Origin: Phycisphaerae bacterium
GTDB taxonomy: Bacteria; Planctomycetota; Phycisphaerae; Phycisphaerales; SM1A02
Assembly: GCA_002709295.1 (NCBI GenBank)
Contig: PAQL01000013.1
Coordinates: 42,812 to 93,627 of the forward strand
Direction of reading: 5' to 3'
DNA: 50,816 nt
Both the position numbers and the translations under genes were made by a program. The notes under the pieces were generated by a model that worked only from the letters and a program-made list of their open reading frames with translations, did not search any database and was not told the DNA's origin. This document shows, piece after piece, positions 10,501 through 18,481 of the stretch. Positions within the stretch are counted from its first letter, which is position 1. Each line of letters opens with the position of its first letter.

Positions 10501-11669
10501 TTGGATTTGAAACGAGAACTTCTACCGACACCGAACTCACAAGAGGCGAGGTTGAGATCCTCACCGGACCTTCTCGAACCCTTCTTGAAGGAGTGAATAC
10601 TTCACTCGGCTTTGGCACTTCGATGTCGCTCAGCGGTGATTTGTTGGGCGTTGGATCAGAAGGAACGGCGCACTTATTTGATATTGGAAGTTTCAGCAAT
10701 ATCCGGGCTGGATACGTTTTCTCCGATGTCAACACGTTCTACAGCAATCCGCCCTACAACTATTCCGTGCCTTTTGATCAGGGAATCCTCGCTTCATCCC
10801 TCACCCCGGAAGTCTCTTTCAGCTTTAATCAGCTCAGCGAGTCCATTTCTGTTCTTGACGAGGAGGGCGGCTTTGTTGTCTTGGGTGATCAAGGCGGCGC
10901 CGGAGCCAATTTGACCAATCAACGAACTGGATCTGCGCTTTTGTTCTCGCTGAATGACGACGTTACGGCGCCATCGGATTGGTCTTTTTCCGACCAGCCT
11001 GTCGTGCTGGGTGAACGGAAGCTCTCTGGTTTTAGTCAGGGGCTGGCGATGAATCTCTACCGCCGTGGCCCTCAGAAATCTCAAACTTCCGTCCGCCTGT
11101 ACGTATCTGGGACGACAGGAGCTCCCGGGTCTTCAAGTCCGATAGAGCCCGACTGTGGCGATCTCGTCTTTGACATTCCTCGCCGGTTTGAGTCTCGGAA
11201 TCAGATTTTCATGTACGAGACCAATTTCGACGACTGCAATGAGAATGGCATTCCGGACTCCTCCGAAATCGCATCGGATTCCTCTCGCGACTGCAACAAC
11301 GACGGGATTCTTGACGACTGCCAAGGTGACATCTTCACCGACTGCAACGAAAATCTTATCCCCGACATCTGCGAGATCGCTGGCCAGGACTGCAACGGCA
11401 ACGGCATTCTCGACTTCTGCGACATCGAAGACCGAAATGTTGATGACGTCAACGCTGATGGTATTCCTGACGTCTGCCAATGCCTCGGTGATGTGAACCA
11501 AGACGGCACCGTGAACTCTGAAGACTTCAATCAAGTCCTCGCGTTTATCCAAGACTCCGGCCAATCTGATCCGCCTTGCCTTGGGTGTCCTGAGGACGTT
11601 AACAACGACGGTCTCGTCAACATTCTTGATCTGAATTACATCACCACGTTCTCCGGAAGCTGCCCATGA
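7509..11669 (+). CDS. Secreted FG-GAP/beta-propeller-like protein with dockerin-like C-terminus
   Basis: The 1386-residue product starts at TTG inside the gpmA stop (TTGA overlap), giving a signal peptide MIRFLVTSWSMAILASPSLAQ. Most of the chain repeats blocks of the kind FGxSVxxxxD...LVVGAP followed by VYVFQ, which is the FG-GAP pattern of integrin-like beta propellers. Residues about 1241-1325 hold DCNENGIPD-type Cys/Asp/Asn repeats. The last 60 residues (from CLGDVNQDGTVNSEDF) have two DxNxDGxVN calcium-loop motifs as in type I dockerins and end GSCP. It is probably exported and surface-located; the ligand is unknown. Its stop overlaps the next start by ATGA (11666-11669), so translation is likely coupled. 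It resembles the product encoded at 43867-47445 in architecture. Confidence 0.8.
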   Translation: MIRFLVTSWSMAILASPSLAQSQDDQLLFGANVDFQIRSDQLNQADTPLAEPDNVLFGYATAATDEILVVGAPWCDERGFDRDNSLYAGAVYVYQKTDQGWAPFPGLDGLPLPGGRDFKLFPSGLQPGDLFGHSVDISKNEDDSHTLVVGAPGTRHATTGQADTGSVYVFQLDAGSYCWQEVPESPLRLPECFNLALPIPEDWEDEDLDTIEWSFPGGTQYMAGIFSIPEERYGESVSIFSGELPRIDGQDVDGVLAIGAPRRSVFAYDKCDVDQDGQFWELLAEPNFGCEVDPDCPESCDFVLGTEEAGAVFVWYRVNGRWVLPNAQSVDCEAGLAPLPSDPPDITKDDDFFNDSRRGRFYSTDLVDFGGFTPEFSEFGHKVQVVVDTEESASDRIPLLLASSLFGRGGSGGVKFIDLVPPDEYEFSDYPFAYDPLASTTFPQVYNSAPFWARRIGFDFDALPLGWGPQPPESGDYQLTVIGMPGNGGQGEALVLTRNEFGGIYSIDRLDRLSTDQGYFPDLYQQGATGGDEEDEGLTAWAQWSTNPQYSGYDPMLFGSTVRFGGVSDDRADFIFVGAPGLTGIKPDADPDDFDFDVLPDPDVNKYSAGGIFVFEYDGIPQGPYLTKYERTGLILAPDPSGDSRIFQRLGESMSRYKLSLDEEDSLGDDINLFFTELTVQKNVPVPFYYRPRPGTVQSLVIDLDDVDDLGDIEDAFESPLSQAIQSTPEDMADRRGFGYDIATSENGNWIAVGSPFSTVPVESESVFVQSSNGTFFMADGAIFESGEVYLFERSTVQDPVSGLRTEVWELRQTIRSPAVGLEPSTSPLGDAAGFIARNAIQERFGFSLDMSPDAQTLLVGAWGGGGRYAADDPFPLRSRGIAYVYHRNSTNDDFEFTRTLAGKSFPNTLQGYSVAVSNDESGSLLVSGGQFYSDTLGRVRTGRVFFANHSNGQFTAPRFVESFDNVGNSQITNEKQFGADVEADIVSGQNRIIASSIGFETRTSTDTELTRGEVEILTGPSRTLLEGVNTSLGFGTSMSLSGDLLGVGSEGTAHLFDIGSFSNIRAGYVFSDVNTFYSNPPYNYSVPFDQGILASSLTPEVSFSFNQLSESISVLDEEGGFVVLGDQGGAGANLTNQRTGSALLFSLNDDVTAPSDWSFSDQPVVLGERKLSGFSQGLAMNLYRRGPQKSQTSVRLYVSGTTGAPGSSSPIEPDCGDLVFDIPRRFESRNQIFMYETNFDDCNENGIPDSSEIASDSSRDCNNDGILDDCQGDIFTDCNENLIPDICEIAGQDCNGNGILDFCDIEDRNVDDVNADGIPDVCQCLGDVNQDGTVNSEDFNQVLAFIQDSGQSDPPCLGCPEDVNNDGLVNILDLNYITTFSGSCP
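11233..11480 (+). repeat. Cys/Asp/Asn repeat block (DCNxNGIxD type), coding
   Basis: About six short repeats encode segments such as DCNENGIPD, DCNNDGILDDC, DCNENLIPDIC and DCNGNGILDFC. Acidic and Asn residues spaced as in calcium loops and paired Cys resemble thrombospondin type 3 repeats. The block joins the propeller-like region to the dockerin-like end. Confidence 0.8.
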
Positions 11670-13312
11670 TCCTTTCCGCATTGCTTGTCGCTGTTCTTTC
11701 AGATGGTTTCAACACCTTTGCTTCACGGCCTACGGCGGGAGAAGTAGCTTTTTACGTTCCCAAAATTCTTGAAGCGGGATCCACCGTCCACTTTCAAAGC
11801 GAGTACTTCAAGCTCGAAGGTACGGTCAAGCGCGCGGTTGCTTCTCAGGGCACCCTGATTGTCACCGGAACGACACCCACTGGCGGGGATTTCGGTCTCC
11901 AGAGAACTCCAATCGGGTTTGAAGGGTTTTTCCGCACCCCTCGGCACACTGTCTTTGTGCTTCAGGGCAAGGACGGCTTGACCCTTCGTGCGAAGAAGAT
12001 CTTGGACAAGGGCTGTGGGGGCTCCTTCGAATCCGGTATCTCAAATGGTGGAGGTCTCCAGCTTGGCGGGCCTTGTGACATCTTCAATACCATCGATGTC
12101 TTCGCGCCTTACACCCAGGAGGCCCTTCAGGCCCTCGTAGAATCAGGAACGGTCCCTCCAATCGCCTGGTACGACGCTGAAGCCCTGCTGCGATCTCTGA
12201 TTCGCGTGGACGTGCTCCAAGCCAATATTGCCTACATCAACTCTGAAATTCCCCTCCAGCTCAACGTGAGAGGTCTTCATTTGATTTCAGAGCCAGAACC
12301 CTCTGAAGACTTCCTCCTGCCCACCATGCAGGAAGGTCTTGCGGGCAGCGGTCCTTTTGCCGAGCTCCAAGACATTCGCGAAGACCTCCGGGCCGACATT
12401 GTCACATTGATTTCCGGCAACGAGTTCCCCTTCTGTGGCGTGGCCTACCTCAACAGCGATGTTTCACAGACCCTCGTGGGCTGCCTTGGCGGGTTTGTTT
12501 TGGCCCATGAGGTGGGTCACAACCTCAATTGCTGCCATGCTCTTGGCGACGGGGGAGGGTGCCAGGGGTACACAGACTCTGGTCGCGGCCATCGCTTCTT
12601 TGGCGAAGATGACGAGCAGTACCGAACCATCATGGCCTACTCGCCTGGAACCCGCATTGATCACTTTTCGAATCCGGATGTCTTGTACGAAGGCGCTCCC
12701 ACTGGCATCCCGGGCGAAGCCGACTGTGCCGCCATGATCTGGCAGACCCGCGAGTTCCTTTCCAACATTCGCTGCCGAGACGGCGAAGAAGAGCTCAGCC
12801 TCTTGAGTTTCGGATCAACCCTGGACGAATGCGATGTGTTCACGGTTGAAATGGCGTGGCAAGGTGCTTTTGATCTGCATGCCCTGCAGTTCAACATCAA
12901 CGATGTCAACGCGGTTCGTTCGGCGGGAGGTGAATTTGCTGACCTGAGCTGGGATGTGTATTTGCTCGGTACCCAACTCATCGCCTTTGTGAACGACGAG
13001 CCAATCCCCTCGAGCGACCTTGCAACAACGCTAACTGCCCTTGAGCTTCGCACTCGCCAGGGTGAAAAGTTCCTCTCTGATGTGTATGCCATTGGCGCAA
13101 ACAACGATCTTATGCGGGTCGATCATGTGTCTTCCATCCTGACTGACTCATATTGTCCAGGCGACTTGACCGACGACAACGTGATTAATAACGCAGATTT
13201 GATCGCATACCTGTCCACCATCCCACAGCCAGACTTGAACTGTGACGGCTTGAACAGCTTTGCTGATCTCAGCTTTTTGCTTTCACGATTCGGCCAGACG
13301 GATTGCCCATGA
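11666..13312 (+). CDS. Secreted metzincin-type zinc metalloprotease with dockerin-like C-terminus
   Basis: The 548-residue product starts with a weak signal-like segment MILSALLVAVLSDGFNTFA. The zinc site is HEVGHNLNCCH (H281, E282, H285, H291), the HExxHxxxxxH form of metzincins, followed by TIMAYSPG, which looks like the Met-turn, and DHFSNPDV, as in M12B-like bacterial proteases. The position normally occupied by Gly in HExxHxxGxxH is Asn288 here. Residues about 497-548 (CPGDLTDDNVINNADL onward) form a dockerin-like module ending RFGQTDCP. Cys residues are abundant, fitting export. It probably cleaves extracellular proteins; substrates are unknown. The start overlaps the previous stop by ATGA, and the 3' end overlaps the convergent gene at 13269-13586 by 44 bases. 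Confidence 0.85.
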   Translation: MILSALLVAVLSDGFNTFASRPTAGEVAFYVPKILEAGSTVHFQSEYFKLEGTVKRAVASQGTLIVTGTTPTGGDFGLQRTPIGFEGFFRTPRHTVFVLQGKDGLTLRAKKILDKGCGGSFESGISNGGGLQLGGPCDIFNTIDVFAPYTQEALQALVESGTVPPIAWYDAEALLRSLIRVDVLQANIAYINSEIPLQLNVRGLHLISEPEPSEDFLLPTMQEGLAGSGPFAELQDIREDLRADIVTLISGNEFPFCGVAYLNSDVSQTLVGCLGGFVLAHEVGHNLNCCHALGDGGGCQGYTDSGRGHRFFGEDDEQYRTIMAYSPGTRIDHFSNPDVLYEGAPTGIPGEADCAAMIWQTREFLSNIRCRDGEEELSLLSFGSTLDECDVFTVEMAWQGAFDLHALQFNINDVNAVRSAGGEFADLSWDVYLLGTQLIAFVNDEPIPSSDLATTLTALELRTRQGEKFLSDVYAIGANNDLMRVDHVSSILTDSYCPGDLTDDNVINNADLIAYLSTIPQPDLNCDGLNSFADLSFLLSRFGQTDCP

Positions 13313-13586
13313 GTCGAAGGGCCAGCCAGGCCCCCACTGCAACATTTCCAAGCACGAGGAATAGGGCCGCATAGGCCAATCTTTTTCGGCCATCTTCAAC
13401 GACCCACATAATGGCGATGGCCATGGCGAGGCCTGCGTAGACGTCAACCACGGTCACAGCAAACCATTTGTTCTGTTGGATCCAGGTGCTTGATGGTGCC
13501 GCAGGCCCCTGAAGTAGGGCCCAGATGATGGCCAGCAGGACCATCAATCCGGCCGTCGTACCCACTGTTTGGAAATTTTTCGTCAC
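13269..13586 (-). CDS. Small membrane protein, DUF1475-like
   Basis: GTG at 13586 overlaps the upstream gene's TGA (GTGA, 13583-13586), giving 105 residues beginning VTKNFQTVG; an in-frame GTG/ATG-type start further upstream at 13616 would add ten residues but would overlap its neighbour by 34 bases. About three membrane segments are visible (GLMVLLAIIWALL, WFAVTVVDVYAGLAMAIAIMWV, AYAALFLVLGNVAVGAWLALRLM). The pattern VDVYAG...E(D)...LGN...AWLALRL matches my memory of bacterial DUF1475 proteins, which are often encoded beside Cfa-type methyltransferase and DUF1365 genes. It is the last gene of the seven-gene lipid operon, so a role in lipid modification is inferred. Its end lies inside the convergent metalloprotease gene. 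Confidence 0.65.
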   Translation of the reverse strand: MTKNFQTVGTTAGLMVLLAIIWALLQGPAAPSSTWIQQNKWFAVTVVDVYAGLAMAIAIMWVVEDGRKRLAYAALFLVLGNVAVGAWLALRLMGNPSGRIVKAKS

Positions 13587-14680
13587 TTCTGCATTCTCAC
13601 GTGGACAACGCCCCATTCTTTACCTTCGTCGAAGGCAAAAGTCTCCGCGCAGGCAAGGAAGAACACCCTCCAGCGGCGAAACATGACCTCCGGAGGGACA
13701 CTTGGAGTTCCTTTGAGCGCCTTCACGGCGAGCGACTTGTTCTGATCCAAATTGGCCAGCCAATGCTCACTGGTTCGACCATAGTGGCGGCCATCCCACC
13801 ACCAATCCTTCTCCACGCGAAGGATGTCTTTAAATTGATGGAAAAGATTACGTGAAGGCATGATTCCACCAGAAAAGAAGTGCTCGCCCATCCAGTTCCC
13901 GTAGCCCCGGCGCCCATACTCTTCACGGTTGCCTTCTGGCTCGTCTTCATCAAATTGGTAGGGGTGGGTGCGATGGGCAAACACGTGGGCAAAGAACCGC
14001 CCCTCGTCGTGCAGCCACGATCGGACACCGCTGAGCAACTTCTCCCAGTTTCGCATGTGCTCAAACATTTCAATTGACACAATGCGGTCGAAGCCATGGA
14101 GGGGCATGCGTTCCGGCACAATCTGCTTTGGGTCAAAATGATTCATGTCGCAGGTCACAATTTCAAGATTTGCCAATTTCTGCTCAGCGGCCTGGGCCAT
14201 GATGAACTCACGCTGCGAGTGAGAATTTGAGACTCCGGTAAACCTGGAATTGGGAAAGTGTTTAGCCATCCACAACGACCAAGATCCCCAGCCGCAGCCA
14301 AGTTCCAGAACGTGTTGTCCGTCTTCGAGCTTCGCGTGTTCCGCACTCTTCACAAAGGCAATCTCTTCGGCTTCATTAAGTGACTCCGTGAGATCCGGGT
14401 AGTAGCAAGAAGAGTATTTTTTCTGCTTTCCAAGGCATGAGTCATAGAAGGCAGCTGGTACTTCATAATGTTGGGCATTTGCCTTTTCCGGCACGGGCGC
14501 AATCGCGTCAAATTTCCGCATGGCGTTTAGAAAGTCCCTCATGGCCTCGGCTGCAGTTTGATTCTGTACAGAATGCTCAAGACGGGACCGGAGAAGCTTC
14601 CGGATGCCTTTCCTGATGTAGCGATCGGGAAGAAGCCCCCGATCGATCAGCCACGTGGCGAGTTCGTAAAGGAATTTCAT
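13583..14680 (-). CDS. SAM-dependent methyltransferase, Cfa/coclaurine-N-methyltransferase-like
   Basis: The ATG at 14680 overlaps the DUF2878 stop (ATGA, 14677-14680), giving 365 residues starting MKFLYELATWLIDRG; the longer frame to 14731 adds a non-family leader. VLELGCGWGSWSLWMAKHFP is the SAM-binding glycine motif I, and FDRIVSIEMFEHMRNWEKLL is the typical Cfa-family VSIEMFEH motif. The HYEVPAAFYDSCLG stretch corresponds to the substrate-entry HYD motif of cyclopropane fatty acid synthases. This subfamily frequently neighbours Cfa, DUF1365 and FAD-oxidoreductase genes. It likely methylates a lipid double bond or another lipid group using SAM at the inner membrane; the exact product is unknown. 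It is the second methyltransferase of the operon. Confidence 0.85.
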   Translation of the reverse strand: MKFLYELATWLIDRGLLPDRYIRKGIRKLLRSRLEHSVQNQTAAEAMRDFLNAMRKFDAIAPVPEKANAQHYEVPAAFYDSCLGKQKKYSSCYYPDLTESLNEAEEIAFVKSAEHAKLEDGQHVLELGCGWGSWSLWMAKHFPNSRFTGVSNSHSQREFIMAQAAEQKLANLEIVTCDMNHFDPKQIVPERMPLHGFDRIVSIEMFEHMRNWEKLLSGVRSWLHDEGRFFAHVFAHRTHPYQFDEDEPEGNREEYGRRGYGNWMGEHFFSGGIMPSRNLFHQFKDILRVEKDWWWDGRHYGRTSEHWLANLDQNKSLAVKALKGTPSVPPEVMFRRWRVFFLACAETFAFDEGKEWGVVHVRMQK

Positions 14681-15174
14681 GATTGTTGCTTCTTTGCCAG
14701 GTGCACCAAGAGAGGAAATGCGGTAGCCCACAGCAGGCCGACCGAAACCACCATGGTTAGGCGTCCGGCTTGGCCAAGCTCCACCGCACCAAAAGAGCCA
14801 GCGCTTGTGTAAGCGCCTACTCCGCCCAAGATTCCCAAAACCGGGGTCAGCCAGAACCGTTTCGAGAGGAAAGGCTCAAAAGCGGGGAGTGATGTGCCAA
14901 AGGCCAACCAAAGACCAGCCATCCACATGGGAACGGGTAAGACCGGAGATGCGGACGAAAAATCAAGTCCCCCCAATGCGACGACGCCGACGTCCCCGGC
15001 CAAGCCAATGAGTGTTGCGACAATTCCTAAGCGGATTGAGGCCTTGGGGTGCATGCGGAGGCACAGGCCGCTTGTGATCAAGGAAAAAAGAGCCGCCAGC
15101 AGGGGAAATCCTTGAGACGCAGCGTAAACCACAGCAACCCAATTTACATGCAGGAGAATGCCGAGTCTTAACAC
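14677..15174 (-). CDS. DUF2878-family integral membrane protein
   Basis: The 165-residue product has about five or six hydrophobic segments (for example ILLHVNWVAVVYAASQGFP, LGIVATLIGLAGDVGVVALGG, MWMAGLWLAFGTSL, LTPVLGILGGVGAYTSAG and the C-terminal MVVSVGLLWATAFPLLVHL). The N-terminal NW and the MWMAGLWLAFGTSL stretch match DUF2878, a family of unknown function commonly encoded with Cfa-type methyltransferases and DUF1365. The 5' end overlaps the cfa stop by 7 bases and the 3' end overlaps the next start by ATGA. A membrane role supporting lipid modification is inferred from context only. Confidence 0.75.
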   Translation of the reverse strand: MLRLGILLHVNWVAVVYAASQGFPLLAALFSLITSGLCLRMHPKASIRLGIVATLIGLAGDVGVVALGGLDFSSASPVLPVPMWMAGLWLAFGTSLPAFEPFLSKRFWLTPVLGILGGVGAYTSAGSFGAVELGQAGRLTMVVSVGLLWATAFPLLVHLAKKQQS

Positions 15175-16397
15175 GATCTATTTCCTGGTGCTGCAAAGGC
15201 AAGTTGTGAGAGGCCGATGGATCTTTCTCTAAAACCAGCCTCGCAGTACGAAAGGTAGTACTTCCAGAATCGTAGGAATCGATCATCAAATCCAAGCGTT
15301 CGAATTTGGGCCTCTTTCGCGCAGAAATTGTCCAGCCATTTTGAAAGGGTGATGGCATAGTCCTCCGCAAAGTCATCTTGGGCAACAAGACGAAGCTTTG
15401 AGTTCTCGGCAACAGCGCTCAGGATGGCGGCCAAAGATGGGCAACATGACCCGGGGAACACGTATCGACGAATGAAATCAGTATCCGCCAAGTATGCTTT
15501 GTACTTGTACAAAGGCATGGTGATCGCCTGAATTGATGCTTGCCCATCGGTCCTGAGCAGTCGATCAATGGCCTGGAAGTATGAAGGCAAGTGCTCGTGG
15601 CCCACGGCTTCGATCATTTCGACCGAGACCAAGCGGTCGTACGTTCCGGAGATTTCGCGGTAATCCTGCTGCAGAAGATGGATTCGACTTTCGAGGCCTC
15701 GGGAACGGATCAAGGCTTTTGCGTGGTTGAATTGCGCATCACTAATCGTGGTGGTGGTAACTTCAACATCGTGATTCTCCGCCAGATACACCGCGAATCC
15801 ACCCCAGCCAGTTCCAATTTCTACAACTTGGTGGCCGTCACGGATATCTGCGATTTTTGCCATCCTCTGGTATTTCGCGTGCTGCGCCGCACTGAGCGAG
15901 ACATCTGGGCTCGAAAACAGCCCCGAAGAATAGGTCAAGGATGGGTCAAGCCAAAGGCTGTAAAACTCGTTCGACAAGTCGTAGTGGGCGAGGATATTCT
16001 GCTTTGCTCGGTCAACGGTTCCTGATCGCGCTGCCTGCCAGAATTTGCTTTTCCATTTGCTCACCCAAGCGCGATCAGACAGAGAGGTTTGGACTTCGGC
16101 TTCTCGAGCAAAGATTCGAAGCACATCCGTAAGGTGGTCTGTGGTCCACCAGCCTTCGACCCAAGCTTCGGCGGCACCATTCGGACCGTGCTTTATGATT
16201 GAGGACCAGAACCTTTCGTCGAGCACTCGAAAACTGGCCAGATGATTGCCATGACCATATCGGGAGATCTGCCCATTTTCGGTGATTTCTAAGACTCCAG
16301 AGGAGATCTTTTCCAGACGCGAAAGAACAAGCCGTTTGGAAAGCGAGGAGTTACGCACACGGATTTGTTCGGGGACAATGGCGGGGGACTGGGTCAT
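15168..16397 (-). CDS. cfa: Cyclopropane-fatty-acyl-phospholipid synthase-type methyltransferase
   Basis: The 409-residue length is close to that of the family. Cfa enzymes transfer a methylene from SAM to a cis double bond in membrane phospholipid acyl chains. The sequence shows HYDLSNEFYSLWLD (substrate motif), VVEIGTGWGGFAVYLAE (SAM motif I), DRLVSVEMIEAVGHEHLPSYF, and the C-terminal RFWKYYLSYCEAGF, all characteristic. The ATG at 16397 overlaps the DUF1365 stop by ATGA. Together with the desaturase and FAD oxidoreductase upstream it could make cyclopropane, methylated or furan-type acyl chains. Relatives that make methylene- or methyl-branched acids share these motifs, so the product is not fixed by sequence alone. 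Confidence 0.9.
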   Translation of the reverse strand: MTQSPAIVPEQIRVRNSSLSKRLVLSRLEKISSGVLEITENGQISRYGHGNHLASFRVLDERFWSSIIKHGPNGAAEAWVEGWWTTDHLTDVLRIFAREAEVQTSLSDRAWVSKWKSKFWQAARSGTVDRAKQNILAHYDLSNEFYSLWLDPSLTYSSGLFSSPDVSLSAAQHAKYQRMAKIADIRDGHQVVEIGTGWGGFAVYLAENHDVEVTTTTISDAQFNHAKALIRSRGLESRIHLLQQDYREISGTYDRLVSVEMIEAVGHEHLPSYFQAIDRLLRTDGQASIQAITMPLYKYKAYLADTDFIRRYVFPGSCCPSLAAILSAVAENSKLRLVAQDDFAEDYAITLSKWLDNFCAKEAQIRTLGFDDRFLRFWKYYLSYCEAGFRERSIGLSQLAFAAPGNRSC

Positions 16398-17149
16398 GCA
16401 ACAGACTCCTGCATTTGATGCGTGCCAGGGTGTTTGATGTATGGGTTACCTTTGAGCCAGACTTGCATGGCGTGCCAGTAGATTCCTGCGACCACACGTA
16501 CGGTGGCCAATGGAGTGCCCCAAAGACAGCGACGTAAACCTCGAGCGGTTAAAGGAACTTTGGAGGTGGCAAAGGTGGCGTCGAATTTAAGCTCGCCACG
16601 CGAGCGGTTTTCCATGTGAACTGCAAAGTGTCGATCGGTGCAGTGAAAACGCCAGTGGTGCTGGTGATCCATCTCTAGAAATGGTGAGATGTGAAATTGC
16701 TTCGCAAAGTCGAAAGAACGTTGACCGTTCGTGCAATCATGAACATATGCGTGTCGCTCACCCCAAGGGATGTTGGTGATTTCGGTCACAATTGCTTGGA
16801 GATCACCTTTTTCATTGTGCGCGAAGTAAAAGGACACCGGGTTGAACTGGTGTCCGAAGTAACGGGGATGTGCAAGCAAGTACACATTTGAGATGTCAGA
16901 ATGGCCGAGTACGCGGTGGATTCGCTCACGGATCTCGTCACCAATCGCTCGATGCTCATCAAACCCGAAATCACGTTGTTGCCAACTCGCCAAATTTTCT
17001 TGGTTCGAAGACCAAAAGTTCGAAAGGCGGCAGACTTCTTGAATACGGTCCACATTGACACAAGGCATTCGAAGACCCATGCGAAAGTTGTGAGGCTTGA
17101 CCCCATATCTGCGGTGGCGAACCGTACCTTCGTGAATCCAGCCCAACAT
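16394..17149 (-). CDS. DUF1365-family protein
   Basis: The 251-residue product starts MLGWIHEGTVRHRRYGVKPHNF, matching the family opening (x-G-x-V-R-H-R-R-x-x-P-x-x-H-x-F), so the ATG at 17149 is well supported. HPRYFGHQFNPVSFYFAHN near residue 95 and NIPWGERHAYV are the other family signatures. DUF1365 proteins are nearly always encoded beside an FAD-dependent amine-oxidase-like protein and a Cfa-like methyltransferase, exactly as here. The biochemical function is not established. The gene lies 63 bases after the FAD oxidoreductase and overlaps cfa by ATGA. Confidence 0.9.
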   Translation of the reverse strand: MLGWIHEGTVRHRRYGVKPHNFRMGLRMPCVNVDRIQEVCRLSNFWSSNQENLASWQQRDFGFDEHRAIGDEIRERIHRVLGHSDISNVYLLAHPRYFGHQFNPVSFYFAHNEKGDLQAIVTEITNIPWGERHAYVHDCTNGQRSFDFAKQFHISPFLEMDHQHHWRFHCTDRHFAVHMENRSRGELKFDATFATSKVPLTARGLRRCLWGTPLATVRVVAGIYWHAMQVWLKGNPYIKHPGTHQMQESVA

Positions 17150-17212
17150 GACCGAAGATTAGGCCAAAAGGCGTCCTAGCGGCCAATAAATGGGGCAATC
17201 TGCACGTTTTGC

Positions 17213-18481
17213 CTAATTTTGTGCGCGGAGGAGAGGAGATTCACAGGCACCAAATGCCGCGGCTACGGCCTGGCCGCTGGCGCACCCATCCTCATGGAAG
17301 CCCCAGCCCCACCACGCTCCACAAAAGGACGTGCGTCGTCGGCGGCAAAATTCCAGTTGGCGGCGGCGAGCTGCCATTGAACCCGGCATGAATTCGGGAT
17401 GATCGTATTCAACCGTCCGGGCCACGGTCTCAGGTGCAACATCTCGGACATCATTGAGGGTGACGGACCAATCATGGGCGGCGGGCAAATTCTGGAGAAT
17501 ATTCATGCCGTAGGTGATCGAAGGGGGGGTGCCGGACGGATCACCTGATCTGAAGTTCCACGCGGCGTGGCATCTTCTATTCGAAGGCAGGGCTCTGGAA
17601 TCCGAGTGCAAACGCGCGGTATTTTTGCGGAACGGGACAGAAGACAGAACATTCACTTCATCTTCATCGGCGTCTGCCAACATGGCCAAGCTCTGATCAG
17701 CATGGCAAGCGAGGATGACTTCGTCAAATCGATGCGACTCACCGCAGACCGTGAGTGTGACTCCATCGATATCCCGGTGAACAGAATCGACCGCAGCGTT
17801 GAAGTGTACCTGGGGAAGATGCTGCAACAAGGCGCGAACGTACGTTCGAGATCCTCCCTCGACGGTCCTCCACTTTGGTCGCCCTCGGATGGCAAGCATT
17901 CGGTGGTGCTTCATGAAATCTAAGACAAACTTAATCGGGAAATCAAGGAATGCTTGCCCTGAACAACTCCATACGGCCGCGCCAAACGGCACCAGGTAGT
18001 CATCGCGAAAAGATTTACCAAGACGGTGTCGATCAAGATATTCCGCAACTGAACACTGGTCGTCAATATCAGGTTGTTCTTGTAGACCCACTCGGTGAAA
18101 TTTGAGCATGTCTTTGAGCATCATCCACACGCGAGGTGAAACGAGGTTGCGACGATTGGCAAACAATCCGCCCAGCCCGGTAGACTCCCACTCCAAGCCT
18201 GTCTGGGGGCGACGCACCGAAAAAGACATGGACGAGGGCTGGGTCTTCACACCCAGCTCTGCAAGCAGCGCCATGAACGTTGGATAATTTTCGGTGTTGC
18301 ATACGATGAATCCGGTATCAATGGCGAGAGGGCCATTCGGATCTTCAACATCAAATGTGTCTGCGTGTCCGCCGGGTCGAGAATCGGCTTCAAAAAGGGT
18401 GAGATCAGCATGATTTCGCAAGCGATAGCCTGCGGTCATTCCGGCGATGCCGGTGCCAACTATGGCGATTCTGGGTTTCAC
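17213..18481 (-). CDS. FAD-dependent oxidoreductase, amine-oxidase/desaturase-like
   Basis: The 422-residue product starts with a dinucleotide-binding fold, IAIVGTGIAGMTAGYRLRN, and the FEADSRPGGHADTF segment that follows is typical of the NAD(P)-binding flavoprotein group related to amine oxidases and phytoene desaturases. IDTGFIVCNTENYPTF and AVWSCSGQAFLDFP are signatures of the subgroup found with DUF1365 and Cfa. The C-terminal GAWWGWGFHEDGCASG contains the conserved region for the FAD flank. It probably oxidises or reduces a lipid acyl chain at the membrane. The ATG at 18481 overlaps the desaturase stop by ATGA. Confidence 0.9.
   Translation of the reverse strand: MKPRIAIVGTGIAGMTAGYRLRNHADLTLFEADSRPGGHADTFDVEDPNGPLAIDTGFIVCNTENYPTFMALLAELGVKTQPSSMSFSVRRPQTGLEWESTGLGGLFANRRNLVSPRVWMMLKDMLKFHRVGLQEQPDIDDQCSVAEYLDRHRLGKSFRDDYLVPFGAAVWSCSGQAFLDFPIKFVLDFMKHHRMLAIRGRPKWRTVEGGSRTYVRALLQHLPQVHFNAAVDSVHRDIDGVTLTVCGESHRFDEVILACHADQSLAMLADADEDEVNVLSSVPFRKNTARLHSDSRALPSNRRCHAAWNFRSGDPSGTPPSITYGMNILQNLPAAHDWSVTLNDVRDVAPETVARTVEYDHPEFMPGSMAARRRQLEFCRRRRTSFCGAWWGWGFHEDGCASGQAVAAAFGACESPLLRAQN

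Noticed and set aside
18069-18302. Minus-strand frame inside the FAD oxidoreductase region
   Set aside because: It lies in another frame of a well-supported gene and shows no motif.
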